Assembly: GCA_015066565.1 (NCBI GenBank)
Contig: SVOB01000001.1
Location: 186,001 to 250,000, forward strand
Length of the DNA stretch: 64,000 bases
Source: Oscillospiraceae bacterium
GTDB lineage: Bacteria > Bacillota > Clostridia > Oscillospirales > Acutalibacteraceae
Direction: 5' to 3'
Part shown: one piece after another, positions 9,779 to 18,568 of the stretch
How positions within the stretch are numbered: the stretch's first letter is position 1
Layout: the number at the start of each line of letters is the position of its first letter
Program-made: the position numbers and the translations under genes
The notes under the pieces: generated by a model
What the model was told of the DNA's origin: nothing
Database searches by the model: none
Seen by the model: the letters and a program-made list of their open reading frames with translations, nothing else

Positions 9779-10867
9779 ATGAAGCATTTGATTGACATTT
9801 GCGATTTATCGGTCAGTGAGCTTGACTCATTAATGGAAAAAGCCATTGATATTAAGAATAATCCCGAAAAATACTCCGAAAAATGTAAGGGTAAAAAGTT
9901 GGCTACGCTTTTCTTTGAGCCTTCAACAAGAACAAGGCTGAGCTTTGAGGCGGCTATGTACGAGCTCGGCGGAAATGTTCTCGGTTTTTCCGAAGCGGGA
10001 AGCTCGTCGTCTTCAAAGGGCGAAAGCGTTGCCGATACGGCGAGAATTGTCGGTTGTTATGCCGATATTATCGCTATGCGTCATCCTAAGGAGGGCGCTC
10101 CGCTTGTTGCGTCAATGAAAGCGGGAATTCCCGTTATAAACGCAGGCGACGGAGGTCATCATCATCCGACCCAGACTCTTGCCGATTTATTGACAATAAA
10201 GATAAAAAAAGGCGGCTTTGATAACCTTACCGTAGGCTTGTGCGGCGACCTTAAATACGGAAGAACTGTTCATTCATTGATTATGGCTCTTTCTCGATAT
10301 AAAAACATAAAGCTTGTCCTTATTTCTCCTGAAGAATTAAGAATTCCGAATTATGTTATTAAGGATATTATTATTCCTAATAATATGGAATATGTTGAAA
10401 CCGCTGACCTTGAAAAGGCTATTCCGGAGCTTGATATTCTTTATATGACGAGAATTCAGCGCGAGCGTTTTGACAGCCTTGAAACCTATGAAAGACTTAA
10501 GGATAGTTATATACTTAACCGTGCTAAATTAAATAACGCTAAAAAGGATTTGTGTATTCTTCATCCGCTTCCGAGAGTTAATGAAATCTCTGTTGATGTT
10601 GACGATGACGAACGCGCCTGTTATTTTGAACAGGCTTTGAACGGAAAGTATATGAGAATGGCTTTAATTCTTAAGCTTCTTGGAATTGACGGGAAAAACA
10701 TCGAGAAAAACACTTCTGAAGAAGAGCTTTGTTATGATTATAAATGTGAAAATCCCCGTTGCATAACCTCTGTTGAACAGGAATTACCTCATATATTTAA
10801 AAAATCCGATAAGGATAACGGCGTTTACCGTTGCATTTACTGTGAATCAAAAGCAAAAAACAACTAA
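9779..10867 (+). CDS. pyrB: Aspartate carbamoyltransferase fused to a PyrI-type zinc domain
   Basis: 362 residues: about 305 form a normal catalytic chain, with the carbamoyl-phosphate loop [22 protein letters not shown] and [10 protein letters not shown]. After a short linker a C-terminal module carries C323-x4-C328 and C352-x2-C355, the pattern of the zinc domain of the regulatory chain PyrI. The nucleotide-binding (allosteric) domain of PyrI is absent, and no separate pyrI occurs here. In E. coli the zinc domain is the part that touches the catalytic chain, so the fusion may support assembly without CTP control. It is the last gene of the pyr operon. Confidence 0.93.
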   Translation: MKHLIDICDLSVSELDSLMEKAIDIKNNPEKYSEKCKGKKLATLFFEPSTRTRLSFEAAMYELGGNVLGFSEAGSSSSSKGESVADTARIVGCYADIIAMRHPKEGAPLVASMKAGIPVINAGDGGHHHPTQTLADLLTIKIKKGGFDNLTVGLCGDLKYGRTVHSLIMALSRYKNIKLVLISPEELRIPNYVIKDIIIPNNMEYVETADLEKAIPELDILYMTRIQRERFDSLETYERLKDSYILNRAKLNNAKKDLCILHPLPRVNEISVDVDDDERACYFEQALNGKYMRMALILKLLGIDGKNIEKNTSEEELCYDYKCENPRCITSVEQELPHIFKKSDKDNGVYRCIYCESKAKNN

Positions 10868-10908
10868 AAAAATTTAAAATACAGTCGATTTTTCGGCTCT
10901 TTGCTGTC

Positions 10909-10937
10909 TTGACTGACAAAGCGTAATAATTTATAAT
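10909..10937 (+). promoter_or_regulatory. SigA promoter of the purine operon
   Basis: TTGACT (10909-10914) and a perfect TATAAT (10932-10937) with 17-bp spacing. The predicted start near 10944 lies 10 nt before the first stem of the ZTP riboswitch. I see only a weak hairpin and no convincing T-run between the pyrB stop and this promoter, so some pyr read-through is possible. Confidence 0.8.
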
Positions 10938-10953
10938 TATTACATAATGTAAT

Positions 10954-11032
10954 TTGCTTTTAAAACTGACGGATTTGTGGACAAAACCACAGGGGATTAA
11001 AAGCAATTGTTTAAATGTCGACCGTCTGGGCA
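10954..11032 (+). promoter_or_regulatory. ZTP (pfl) riboswitch
   Basis: A perfect 10-bp stem, TTGCTTTTAA (10954-10963) with TTAAAAGCAA (10997-11006), encloses ACTGACGGA, a GTGG/CCAC hairpin and GGGGA. These match the first pfl subdomain (ACUGGCG, GUGG-CCAC, GGGGA). A short linker leads to CCGTCTGGGCA (11022-11032), the hallmark 3' pseudoknot strand CCGCCUGGGC with one change. The class senses ZTP/ZMP, which accumulates when 10-formyl-tetrahydrofolate is short, and turns on purine and one-carbon genes. This fits the operon below, which contains the AICAR formyltransferase and glyA. Confidence 0.87.
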
Positions 11033-11066
11033 GTCCTATATAAATAGGATTGCCCTGTAATTTTTT
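11028..11066 (+). terminator. Terminator of the ZTP riboswitch expression platform
   Basis: The arms GGGCAGTCCTAT (11028-11039) and ATAGGATTGCCC (11044-11055) pair with one G-U, and TTTTTT follows (11061-11066). The 5' arm overlaps the conserved GGGCA of the aptamer, so ligand binding should compete with termination. GGAGG for purE comes directly after. Confidence 0.87.
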
Positions 11067-11076
11067 GGAGGTATTT

Positions 11077-11565
11077 ATGAAAAAAATCGCTATTATAATG
11101 GGCTCGGACAGTGACCTACCTGTAGTTCAGAAAGCTATTGACGTTCTTAAAGAGTATTCTGCGCCTTATGAGGTTCACGTTTATTCGGCTCACAGAACAC
11201 CTGTTGAAGCGAGAGATTTTTCGCTTAACGCAAGGAATAACGGTTTTGGAGTTATTATCGCCGCCGCAGGTAAGGCTGCTCATCTTGCAGGCGCAATTGC
11301 GGCAAACACAACTCTTCCCGTTATAGGAATTCCTGTTAAATCCTCTACGTTAGACGGTCTTGACGCTCTTTTATCGACAGTTCAGATGCCTTCGGGAATT
11401 CCTGTCGCAACCGTTGCTATTGACGGCGCAGCTAACGCCGCTCTTCTGGCTTTACAGATTTTATCGGTTGAGGATACGGTTCTTGCGGAAAAACTCAACA
11501 CAGCACGTAAAAATGCCGCTGACGCGGTTTTGGCAAAAGATAAAACTATTTCTGAAAACTATTAA
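11077..11565 (+). CDS. purE: N5-CAIR mutase / AIR carboxylase
   Basis: 162 residues. GSDSDLPVVQKA near the N-terminus, SAHRTP, and the AGKAAHLAGAIA loop are the substrate-binding motifs of PurE. ATG 11077 follows GGAGG (11067-11071); an upstream in-frame ATG at 11050 lies inside the terminator arm and is rejected. The enzyme makes CAIR. No purK is seen in the window, so either purK is elsewhere or this protein carboxylates AIR directly; the sequence alone does not settle which. It is the first gene of the purine operon. Confidence 0.94.
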   Translation: MKKIAIIMGSDSDLPVVQKAIDVLKEYSAPYEVHVYSAHRTPVEARDFSLNARNNGFGVIIAAAGKAAHLAGAIAANTTLPVIGIPVKSSTLDGLDALLSTVQMPSGIPVATVAIDGAANAALLALQILSVEDTVLAEKLNTARKNAADAVLAKDKTISENY

Positions 11566-11580
11566 TCGGAGGGATTATTT

Positions 11581-12291
11581 ATGGAAAAGACAGTACAGAT
11601 GTATGAGGGCAAGGCTAAAAAGGTTTTTGCCACTAATGACGAAAATTATTGCATAGTTTCCTATAAGGACGACGCAACTGCTTTTAACGGACTTAAAAAG
11701 GGAACAATCGTAGGCAAGGGCGTTGTTAACAATAAAATGAGCAACTACCTTATGCAGTTACTTGAAAAGAAGGGTGTTCCCACTCATTTTGTAGAGGAGC
11801 TTAACGACAGAGATACTGTTGTTAAAAAGGTACAGATAGTTCCTCTTGAAGTAATTATCAGAAATATTTCCGCCGGCTCATTTGCTAAGCGTTACGGCGT
11901 TGAAGAGGGTATAGTTTTTGACGAGCCTACAATCGAGTTTTCATATAAATGTGATGAGCTTGACGACCCGCTTATCAACGATTATCACGCTCTTGCATTA
12001 AAGCTTGCTACAAAAGAAGAGATTGAGAAGATTAAAGAGCTTGCTTTCAAGGTTAATGATGTTCTTAAGGAGTACTTTTTAACGCTTAATATCAAACTTG
12101 TTGATTTCAAACTTGAATTCGGCAGACTTCCCGACGGCACAATCGTTCTTGCAGATGAAATTTCACCGGATACCTGCCGTTTCTGGGACGCTACAACAAA
12201 CGAAAAGCTTGATAAAGACCGCTTCCGCAGAGATATGGGCGGTGTTGAAGACGCATATAAGGAAATGATGAGAAGAGTTTTCGGTGAATAA
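11581..12291 (+). CDS. purC: SAICAR synthase
   Basis: 236 residues, the standard compact PurC length. Family motifs visible are YEGKAKKVF at the start, [21 protein letters not shown] with the conserved RN and GS segment, LVDFKLEFG and [12 protein letters not shown]. It joins CAIR and aspartate in an ATP-dependent step. GGAGG lies 7 bp before the ATG and purE ends 15 bp upstream. Confidence 0.96.
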   Translation: MEKTVQMYEGKAKKVFATNDENYCIVSYKDDATAFNGLKKGTIVGKGVVNNKMSNYLMQLLEKKGVPTHFVEELNDRDTVVKKVQIVPLEVIIRNISAGSFAKRYGVEEGIVFDEPTIEFSYKCDELDDPLINDYHALALKLATKEEIEKIKELAFKVNDVLKEYFLTLNIKLVDFKLEFGRLPDGTIVLADEISPDTCRFWDATTNEKLDKDRFRRDMGGVEDAYKEMMRRVFGE

Positions 12292-12309
12292 TTATTTGGA
12301 GGAAAACTT

Positions 12310-13734
12310 ATGGGAGGATTTTTCGGCATAGCATCTGACCGCGAATGTCTTATGGACGTTTTCTTCGGTGTTGACTATCATTCACACCTCGGCACATACA
12401 GCGGCGGTTTAGCCGCTTATGACAGCGAAATCGGTTTACAGAGAAAAATTCATCATATTGACGGAGCGCCTTTCAGAACAAGATTCCGTAATATTTTCAG
12501 AGAAATGAAAGGCACTTCTGCAATAGGTTGTATCAGCGATACCCATCCTCAGCCGATGCTTATCCGTTCAAAGCTCGGCACTTACGCAATTTCTATTGTC
12601 GGTATAATAAACAATGCGGATAGCCTTATAGACGAATATCTGTCAAACGGCGGAATGCACTTTGACGCTATGACAGGCGGAAATATCAATTCGACCGAGC
12701 TTGTTGCGGCGCTTATAAATCAAAAGGACAATTTCAGGGACGGAATCCGTTTTGCTCAGAAATCCATTGAGGGAACAGCGTCAATTCTTATCCTTACCGA
12801 TAAGGGTTCGATTATAGCGGCAAGAGACCTTGTCGGCAGGCTTCCCGTAATGATTGGCAAGGGCGAAAACGGATATGCTGTTTCTTTTGAGTCGTTTGCC
12901 TATCAGAAGTTAGGTTATGATGACTATAAGGAATTGGGACCCGGCGAAATAGTTGAATTTGACAGTGAAAAATATGTTCAGTTAATGCCTCCCGAAAAGA
13001 AAATGAAGATATGTTCTTTCCTCTGGTCTTATTACGGTTATCCGACTTCGACTTATGAGGGCGTTAACGTTGAAGCTATGCGCTATCGCAACGGAAGAAT
13101 TCTTGCCGATATAGATAAAAAGAATAATCCTGACCTTAAAATTGACTATGTCGGAGGCGTTCCCGACTCGGGTACTCCGCACGCAATAGGTTATTCCAAC
13201 GAAAGCGGTTTGCCTTTTGCGAGAGCGTTTATAAAATATACGCCTACCTGGTCAAGAAGCTTTATGCCCACTAATCAATCAGACAGAAACAAGGTTGCAA
13301 AAATGAAACAAATCCCTGTTTTTGATTTGATTAAAGGTAAAAACCTTCTTTTTGTTGACGATTCAATAGTCAGGGGAACTCAGTTAAGAGAAACTGTTGA
13401 ATTCCTTTATGAAAACGGCGCTGCAAGCGTTCATATGCGTTCGGCTTGTCCGCCTATAATGTACGGTTGTAAGTTCCTTAATTTCTCACGTTCAACAAGT
13501 GAAATGGAATTGCTTGCAAGAAGAGTTATTCTTGAAAACGAGGGCGAAGAAGGCTTTAACCATATTGAAGAATATGCCGATTCTTCGACCGAAAGAGGTA
13601 AGGCGTTAAGAAGAATTATCTGTGAAAAGCTGAACTTTGCTTCTCTTGAATTCCAGTCGCTTGAAGGTATTATTGAGTCTATCGGAATTGACAGAGAAAA
13701 GCTTTGCACTTATTGCTGGGACGGAAAGGAATAA
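12310..13734 (+). CDS. PurF-like amidophosphoribosyltransferase with degenerate glutaminase site
   Basis: 474 residues in the PurF fold. The C-terminal phosphoribosyltransferase half is intact: VPDSGTPHAIGYS, PTNQSDRNKV and the PRPP loop LLFVDDSIVRGTQLRE. Cysteines matching Fe-S ligands of Gram-positive PurF are kept (C235 and C466-x2-C469). The N-terminal Ntn-hydrolase half reads MGGFFGIAS, so Gly replaces the obligatory nucleophile Cys. GCISDTHPQ stands where GHxRYST is expected, and VGIINNAD where NGNLxN is expected. It probably cannot hydrolyse glutamine. It could use free ammonia, partner with another glutaminase, or regulate a canonical PurF encoded elsewhere. GGAGG precedes the start; purM follows after 3 bp. 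Confidence 0.88.
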   Translation: MGGFFGIASDRECLMDVFFGVDYHSHLGTYSGGLAAYDSEIGLQRKIHHIDGAPFRTRFRNIFREMKGTSAIGCISDTHPQPMLIRSKLGTYAISIVGIINNADSLIDEYLSNGGMHFDAMTGGNINSTELVAALINQKDNFRDGIRFAQKSIEGTASILILTDKGSIIAARDLVGRLPVMIGKGENGYAVSFESFAYQKLGYDDYKELGPGEIVEFDSEKYVQLMPPEKKMKICSFLWSYYGYPTSTYEGVNVEAMRYRNGRILADIDKKNNPDLKIDYVGGVPDSGTPHAIGYSNESGLPFARAFIKYTPTWSRSFMPTNQSDRNKVAKMKQIPVFDLIKGKNLLFVDDSIVRGTQLRETVEFLYENGAASVHMRSACPPIMYGCKFLNFSRSTSEMELLARRVILENEGEEGFNHIEEYADSSTERGKALRRIICEKLNFASLEFQSLEGIIESIGIDREKLCTYCWDGKE

Positions 13735-13737
13735 CTG

Positions 13738-14781
13738 ATGAACACTAATTCAAAATCCGATTCATACGCTGCTGCCGGTGTTGATATAACAGCCGGTTAT
13801 AAAGCGGTTGAACTTATGAAAACGCATATTGCCCGTACCTTTGTCAACGGTAAGACAAGCGAAATCGGCGGTTTCGGCGGTTTATTTGACCTTGATTTGA
13901 CGGGAATTAACAAGCCTGTTCTTGTCAGCGGCACAGACGGAGTAGGAACAAAGCTTAAATTGGCTTTTCTTATGGACAAGCACGACACAGTCGGTATTGA
14001 CTGCGTCGCTATGTGCGTTAACGATATAATTTGCTGTGGCGCAAAGCCGTTGTTTTTCCTTGACTATATTGCCTGCGGAAAGAATTACCCTGAAAAGATT
14101 GCTCAAATCGTTTCCGGCGTAGCAGAGGGCTGTGTTCAGTCGGGCGCGGCTCTTATAGGCGGAGAAACGGCTGAAATGCCTGGTTTCTATCCCGTGGACG
14201 AATATGACCTTGCCGGCTTTTCTGTCGGCGTTGCGGATAAGGACAGAATAATTGATAATTCCACAATGCAGGAGGGTGACGTAATTATTGCTTTACCCTC
14301 AAGCGGAGTTCATTCTAACGGTTTTTCGCTTGTCAGAAAGGTTTTTGATGTTGAGAATTCCGATATTACTTCGCCTGTTGAAGAATTAGGCGGAAAATCA
14401 ATCGGTGAAACACTTTTAACGCCTACAAAAATATATGTAAAACCCGTACTTAAGCTTATTGAAGGGGTTAAGGTTAAGGGTATTTCTCATATTACAGGCG
14501 GCGGCTTTTATGAAAACATTCCGAGAAGTATTCCCAAAGGGCTCGGAGCTTTAATAAATAAAAACGATATTCGTGTTCTTCCTATCTTTAAGCTTATTTC
14601 TCAAAAGGGTAATATAAGCGAAAGAGATATGTTCAATACTTTTAATATGGGCGTAGGCATGAGCATTGTTATAAGTGAAAACGATGTTGATAAAGCGCTT
14701 TCAATTCTCATCAATTGCGGCGAGGACGCTTATGTAATCGGTAAGATTATTAAAAGCGATGAAGGAGTTACAATATGCTGA
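13738..14781 (+). CDS. purM: Phosphoribosylformylglycinamidine cyclo-ligase (AIR synthetase)
   Basis: 347 residues. The N-terminal [30 protein letters not shown] and [18 protein letters not shown] motifs are the ATP-binding signature of the PurM/PurL superfamily. [16 protein letters not shown] lies in the second half. It closes FGAM to AIR with ATP. The start is 3 bp after the purF-like gene and the end overlaps purN by 7 bp. Confidence 0.96.
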   Translation: MNTNSKSDSYAAAGVDITAGYKAVELMKTHIARTFVNGKTSEIGGFGGLFDLDLTGINKPVLVSGTDGVGTKLKLAFLMDKHDTVGIDCVAMCVNDIICCGAKPLFFLDYIACGKNYPEKIAQIVSGVAEGCVQSGAALIGGETAEMPGFYPVDEYDLAGFSVGVADKDRIIDNSTMQEGDVIIALPSSGVHSNGFSLVRKVFDVENSDITSPVEELGGKSIGETLLTPTKIYVKPVLKLIEGVKVKGISHITGGGFYENIPRSIPKGLGALINKNDIRVLPIFKLISQKGNISERDMFNTFNMGVGMSIVISENDVDKALSILINCGEDAYVIGKIIKSDEGVTIC

Positions 14782-15383
14782 AAACTCGAATAGCTGTTCT
14801 TGTTTCAGGCGGCGGAACAAATCTTCAGGCTTTGATTGACGCTGAGAAAAGCGGAGTTATTTCAAGCGGTGAGATTGTTCTTGTTATTTCCGATAACCCG
14901 AACGCTTATGCTCTCGAAAGAGCGAAAAATAATTCAATTAATACCTTTGTTGTCAATAAAAAGGAATGTTTTTCTCAGGCTGATTTTGAACAGAGGATTA
15001 TTGATAAGCTCGTAAGCGAGAAAATCGAATTAATTGTTCTTGCGGGCTTTATGAAAATTCTTACGGAAAATTTTACGTCAAGATACCCCGAAAGAATAAT
15101 CAATATTCATCCGTCGCTTATCCCTTCATTCTGCGGTGAAGGCTTTTACGGACTTAAGGTTCACGAAAAGGCTCTTGAATACGGCGTAAAGGTTACAGGA
15201 GCTACAACTCATTTTGTTAACGAAATACCCGACGGCGGTAAAATAATAATGCAAAAAGCTGTTGAAATTCAGGACGGCGATACACCCGAAATTCTTCAGA
15301 AACGTGTTATGGAACAGGCTGAATGGATAATTCTTCCTCAATCCGTTGAAAAGGTATCAAAAATTATAAAGGAGAATAAATAA
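14775..15383 (+). CDS. purN: Phosphoribosylglycinamide formyltransferase (GAR transformylase)
   Basis: 202 residues. [17 protein letters not shown] binds the GAR phosphate, and VLAGFMKIL and [11 protein letters not shown] carry the catalytic Asn-His region, with [15 protein letters not shown] further on. It transfers a formyl group from 10-formyl-tetrahydrofolate to GAR. It overlaps purM by 7 bp, and its stop codon shares one base with the next start, showing tight coupling. Confidence 0.96.
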   Translation: MLKTRIAVLVSGGGTNLQALIDAEKSGVISSGEIVLVISDNPNAYALERAKNNSINTFVVNKKECFSQADFEQRIIDKLVSEKIELIVLAGFMKILTENFTSRYPERIINIHPSLIPSFCGEGFYGLKVHEKALEYGVKVTGATTHFVNEIPDGGKIIMQKAVEIQDGDTPEILQKRVMEQAEWIILPQSVEKVSKIIKENK

Positions 15384-16102
15384 TGGATATTTACAAGATT
15401 AATGACATTTACGAACTCATTAAGGGCAATTCCTATGTCGGCAGGGGAATTGTTATCGGCAAATCCAAAGACTCCGAAAAGGCTTGTGTTGCCTATTTCA
15501 TTATGGGCAGAAGTGCTAATTCAAGAAACAGAATTTTTACTGTTAAAAACGGCGAAGTATTTACCGAGCCTTTTGACGCTTCAAAGGTTGAAGACCCGAG
15601 CCTTATTATTTACGCAGCTTTAAGACAGTATGGCGATTATCTTATCGTAACTAACGGCGACCAGACAGATACAATTTATGACTCAATTAAAGGCGGCGAT
15701 TCGTTCAGCGAAGCCCTTACTTTAAGATGCTTTGAGCCTGATAAGCCGAATTATACCCCTCGTATAAGCGGTATTCTTATTTTTGAAAATAACGATTTCA
15801 CTTATGAAATGAGTATTCTTAAGAGCATTGACGAAGATGGAAGCGATTGCGCCCGTTACACCTTCAGCTATCCGTCTAAGGCCGGCTTGGGTCATTTTAT
15901 TCATACCTACGTTTGTGACGGAAATCCCATTCCTACCTTCCAGGGCGAACCCGAAAGAGTTGAAATTGACTCTGATATTGACGCTTTTACTGATAAGCTT
16001 TGGGACGCTCTTGATGAAGATAATAAGATTTCTTTGTATGTTCGCTATGTTGACCTTAAAAGCGGCGAGTATGAAGAAAGATTAATTAATAAAAATAAAT
16101 AA
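15383..16102 (+). CDS. purO: PurO-type IMP cyclohydrolase
   Basis: 239 residues resembling the IMP_cyclohyd (PurO) family first known from archaea, not the MGS-like cyclohydrolase half of PurH. Supporting stretches are YVGRGIVIGKS near residue 18, AYFIMGRSANSRNR, TNGDQTDTIYD and TPRISG. It would close FAICAR to IMP, the last step of the pathway. It starts on the last base of the purN stop, and the AICAR formyltransferase follows 13 bp later, which strongly supports this role. Family assignment is from motif memory; no alignment was run. Confidence 0.83.
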   Translation: MDIYKINDIYELIKGNSYVGRGIVIGKSKDSEKACVAYFIMGRSANSRNRIFTVKNGEVFTEPFDASKVEDPSLIIYAALRQYGDYLIVTNGDQTDTIYDSIKGGDSFSEALTLRCFEPDKPNYTPRISGILIFENNDFTYEMSILKSIDEDGSDCARYTFSYPSKAGLGHFIHTYVCDGNPIPTFQGEPERVEIDSDIDAFTDKLWDALDEDNKISLYVRYVDLKSGEYEERLINKNK

Positions 16103-16115
16103 AGGAGTAACTGAA

Positions 16116-17300
16116 ATGAAAGAATTTGAACTTAAATACGGTTGTAATCCTAATCAGAAGCCCTCTAAGATTTATATGAGAGACGGAAGCGAGCTTCCTA
16201 TCGAAATCCTTTCCGGCAGACCCGGTTATATTAATTTCCTTGACGCATTCAATTCATGGCAGTTGGTTAAAGAATTAAAAGAAGCTCTCGGGCTTCCTGC
16301 TGTTACTTCTTTTAAGCATGTCAGCCCTACATCTGCGGCAGTTGGAATCAAGCTTTCCGAAAAGCTTAAAAAGGCTTGCTTTGTTGATGATATAGAGGGT
16401 CTTGACGACAGCCCGCTTGCCTGTGCTTATGCCAGAGCAAGAGGTACTGACCGTATGTGCTCGTTCGGCGACTGGGTTGCTCTTTCAGATGTTTGCGATG
16501 TAACAACCGCTTTACTTATTAAGCGTGAGGTTTCCGACGGCGTTATCGCTCCCGGTTATGAACCCGAAGCGCTTGAAATCCTTAAATCAAAGAGAAAAGG
16601 CAACTATAATATCGTTAAAATTGACCCTGATTATGTTCCCGAAGAGCAGGAAACAAAGCAGGTTTTCGGTATTACATTTGAGCAGGGAAGAAACAACTTT
16701 AAGATTAATAAGGAACTTCTTTCGAACGTTGTTACGGCTAATAAGAATTTACCCGAAAGCGCAGTTCGTGACCTAATAATTTCGCTTATTACTCTTAAAT
16801 ATACACAGTCAAATTCAGTTTGCTTTGCAGTTGACGGACAGGCTATCGGCGTCGGCGCAGGTCAGCAGTCGAGAATTCACTGTACCCGTCTTGCCGGCTC
16901 TAAGGCAGATACCTGGTTCTTAAGACAGGCTGATAAGGTTCTTAATCTTCCTTTCAGAGAGGATTTAGGCAGACCTGAAAGAGATAACGTAATTGACGGA
17001 TATATTAATCAGAATGAAGAGGACGTTTGCGCAGACGGTAACTGGCAGAAATATTTTACTGTTCAGCCGTCACCGTTTACAAGAGAGGAACAGAGAGCTT
17101 ATCTTGATACCGTTACTGATGTTGCACTCGGTTCCGACGCTTTCTTCCCGTTCGGCGATAATATTGAGCGCGCTTATAAGAGCGGAGTTAAATATATTGC
17201 CGAACCCGGCGGCTCAATCCGTGATGACCTTGTTATTGAAACCTGCGACAAATACGGTATTGCTATGGCGTTTACGGGAATGAGACTTTTCCACCATTAA
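16116..17300 (+). CDS. purV: Stand-alone AICAR formyltransferase (PurH C-terminal type)
   Basis: 394 residues corresponding only to the AICARFT half of PurH. The N-terminal MKEFELKYGCNPNQKPSKIY is the usual beginning of this domain. TSFKHVSPTSAAVG includes the catalytic Lys-His pair, and SNSVCFAVDGQAIGVGAGQQSR and AFFPFGDNIE are conserved downstream. There is no IMP cyclohydrolase domain; purO just upstream fills that gap. It formylates AICAR with 10-formyl-tetrahydrofolate. Its substrate ZMP is the ligand class of the riboswitch heading the operon. AAGGAG precedes the ATG. Confidence 0.92.
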   Translation: MKEFELKYGCNPNQKPSKIYMRDGSELPIEILSGRPGYINFLDAFNSWQLVKELKEALGLPAVTSFKHVSPTSAAVGIKLSEKLKKACFVDDIEGLDDSPLACAYARARGTDRMCSFGDWVALSDVCDVTTALLIKREVSDGVIAPGYEPEALEILKSKRKGNYNIVKIDPDYVPEEQETKQVFGITFEQGRNNFKINKELLSNVVTANKNLPESAVRDLIISLITLKYTQSNSVCFAVDGQAIGVGAGQQSRIHCTRLAGSKADTWFLRQADKVLNLPFREDLGRPERDNVIDGYINQNEEDVCADGNWQKYFTVQPSPFTREEQRAYLDTVTDVALGSDAFFPFGDNIERAYKSGVKYIAEPGGSIRDDLVIETCDKYGIAMAFTGMRLFHH

Positions 17301-17318
17301 TTTGTTAGGAGATAATAT

Positions 17319-18554
17319 ATGTTGTTTTTAGATGAACTTAAACAGTATGATAATGAAGTTTTTGAAGCTTGTAACAGCGAGCTTAAGCGCCAGCAGGGCA
17401 ATATAGAGCTTATTGCTTCGGAAAACATTGTTTCAAAGGGCGTTTTGCTCGCTATGGGCAGCGTTCTTACAAATAAATACGCAGAAGGATATCCCGACCA
17501 CCGTTATTACGGCGGTTGTCAATGTGTTGACGTTGTTGAGAATATCGCGAGAGACAGGGCTAAAGAGCTTTTCGGAGCTGAGCATGCTAATGTTCAGCCT
17601 CATTCGGGCGCTAACGCTAATCTTGCCGTTTTCTTTGCTCTTCTTGAGCCGGGCGATACAGTAATGGGTATGAACCTTGCTCACGGCGGTCATCTTTCCC
17701 ACGGTTCACCTGTCAATATTTCAGGTAAATATTTCAATATTGTTCCTTACGGCGTAAATCCCGTTACAGAAACAATTGATTATGACGAAATGGAAAGAAT
17801 TGCCCTTGAATGTAAACCGAAACTCATTGTTTCGGGTGCGTCGGCATATTCAAGAATTATTGATTTCAAGCGTATCCGTGAAATTTGCGACAAGGTCGGC
17901 GCTTATATGATGGTCGATATAGCTCATATCGCAGGTCTTGTTGCTGCCGGACTTCATCCGTCACCCGTTCCTTATGCAGACGTAGTTACAACTACTACCC
18001 ATAAAACTCTTCGCGGACCGAGAGGCGGACTTATCCTCTGTAAAGAAAGTCTTGCAAAACAGATTGATAAGGCGATTTTCCCCGGTACTCAGGGCGGCCC
18101 GTTAATGCATATTATCGCGGCTAAGGCTGTTGCTTTCGGCGAAGCTCTTAAGCCTGTATTTAAGGCTTATCAGCAGCAGATTATAACTAACGCAAAAGTT
18201 CTTTCCGAAGATTTATATAACGAGGGCTTTAAGCTTGTTTCGGGCGGTACGGACAATCACCTTATGCTTCTTAACCTTATTCCTTTCGGTGTAACGGGTA
18301 AAGACCTTGAAAAAAGACTTGACGAGGTTCATATTACGGCAAATAAGAACGCTATTCCCAACGATCCGCAGAGTCCGTTCATTACAAGCGGTCTTCGTGT
18401 GGGTACTCCTGCTGTTACAACAAGAGGCTTCAAGGAAGACGAAATGCATTTAATTGCAAAATGGATTAAAGATATTACAGTTGATTTTGAAGGCAATAAA
18501 TCAAGAGTTCTTTCAGAGGTTAAAGAGCTTTGTGACAAATATCCGATTTATTAA
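17319..18554 (+). CDS. glyA: Serine hydroxymethyltransferase
   Basis: 411 residues, a PLP fold-type I enzyme. The PLP lysine lies in [15 protein letters not shown], and [26 protein letters not shown] and [13 protein letters not shown] are all standard. It converts serine and tetrahydrofolate to glycine and methylene-tetrahydrofolate. In this operon it supplies both glycine for PurD and one-carbon units for PurN and the AICAR formyltransferase. TAGGAG precedes the start; it lies between the formyltransferase and purD. Confidence 0.97.
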   Translation: MLFLDELKQYDNEVFEACNSELKRQQGNIELIASENIVSKGVLLAMGSVLTNKYAEGYPDHRYYGGCQCVDVVENIARDRAKELFGAEHANVQPHSGANANLAVFFALLEPGDTVMGMNLAHGGHLSHGSPVNISGKYFNIVPYGVNPVTETIDYDEMERIALECKPKLIVSGASAYSRIIDFKRIREICDKVGAYMMVDIAHIAGLVAAGLHPSPVPYADVVTTTTHKTLRGPRGGLILCKESLAKQIDKAIFPGTQGGPLMHIIAAKAVAFGEALKPVFKAYQQQIITNAKVLSEDLYNEGFKLVSGGTDNHLMLLNLIPFGVTGKDLEKRLDEVHITANKNAIPNDPQSPFITSGLRVGTPAVTTRGFKEDEMHLIAKWIKDITVDFEGNKSRVLSEVKELCDKYPIY

Positions 18555-18568
18555 TTTGAGGGTTAATT

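Noticed and set aside
10797-11006. 69-residue minus-strand frame over the pyrB end and ZTP riboswitch
   Set aside because: It overlaps the promoter and aptamer on the opposite strand, and its sequence shows no known motif.
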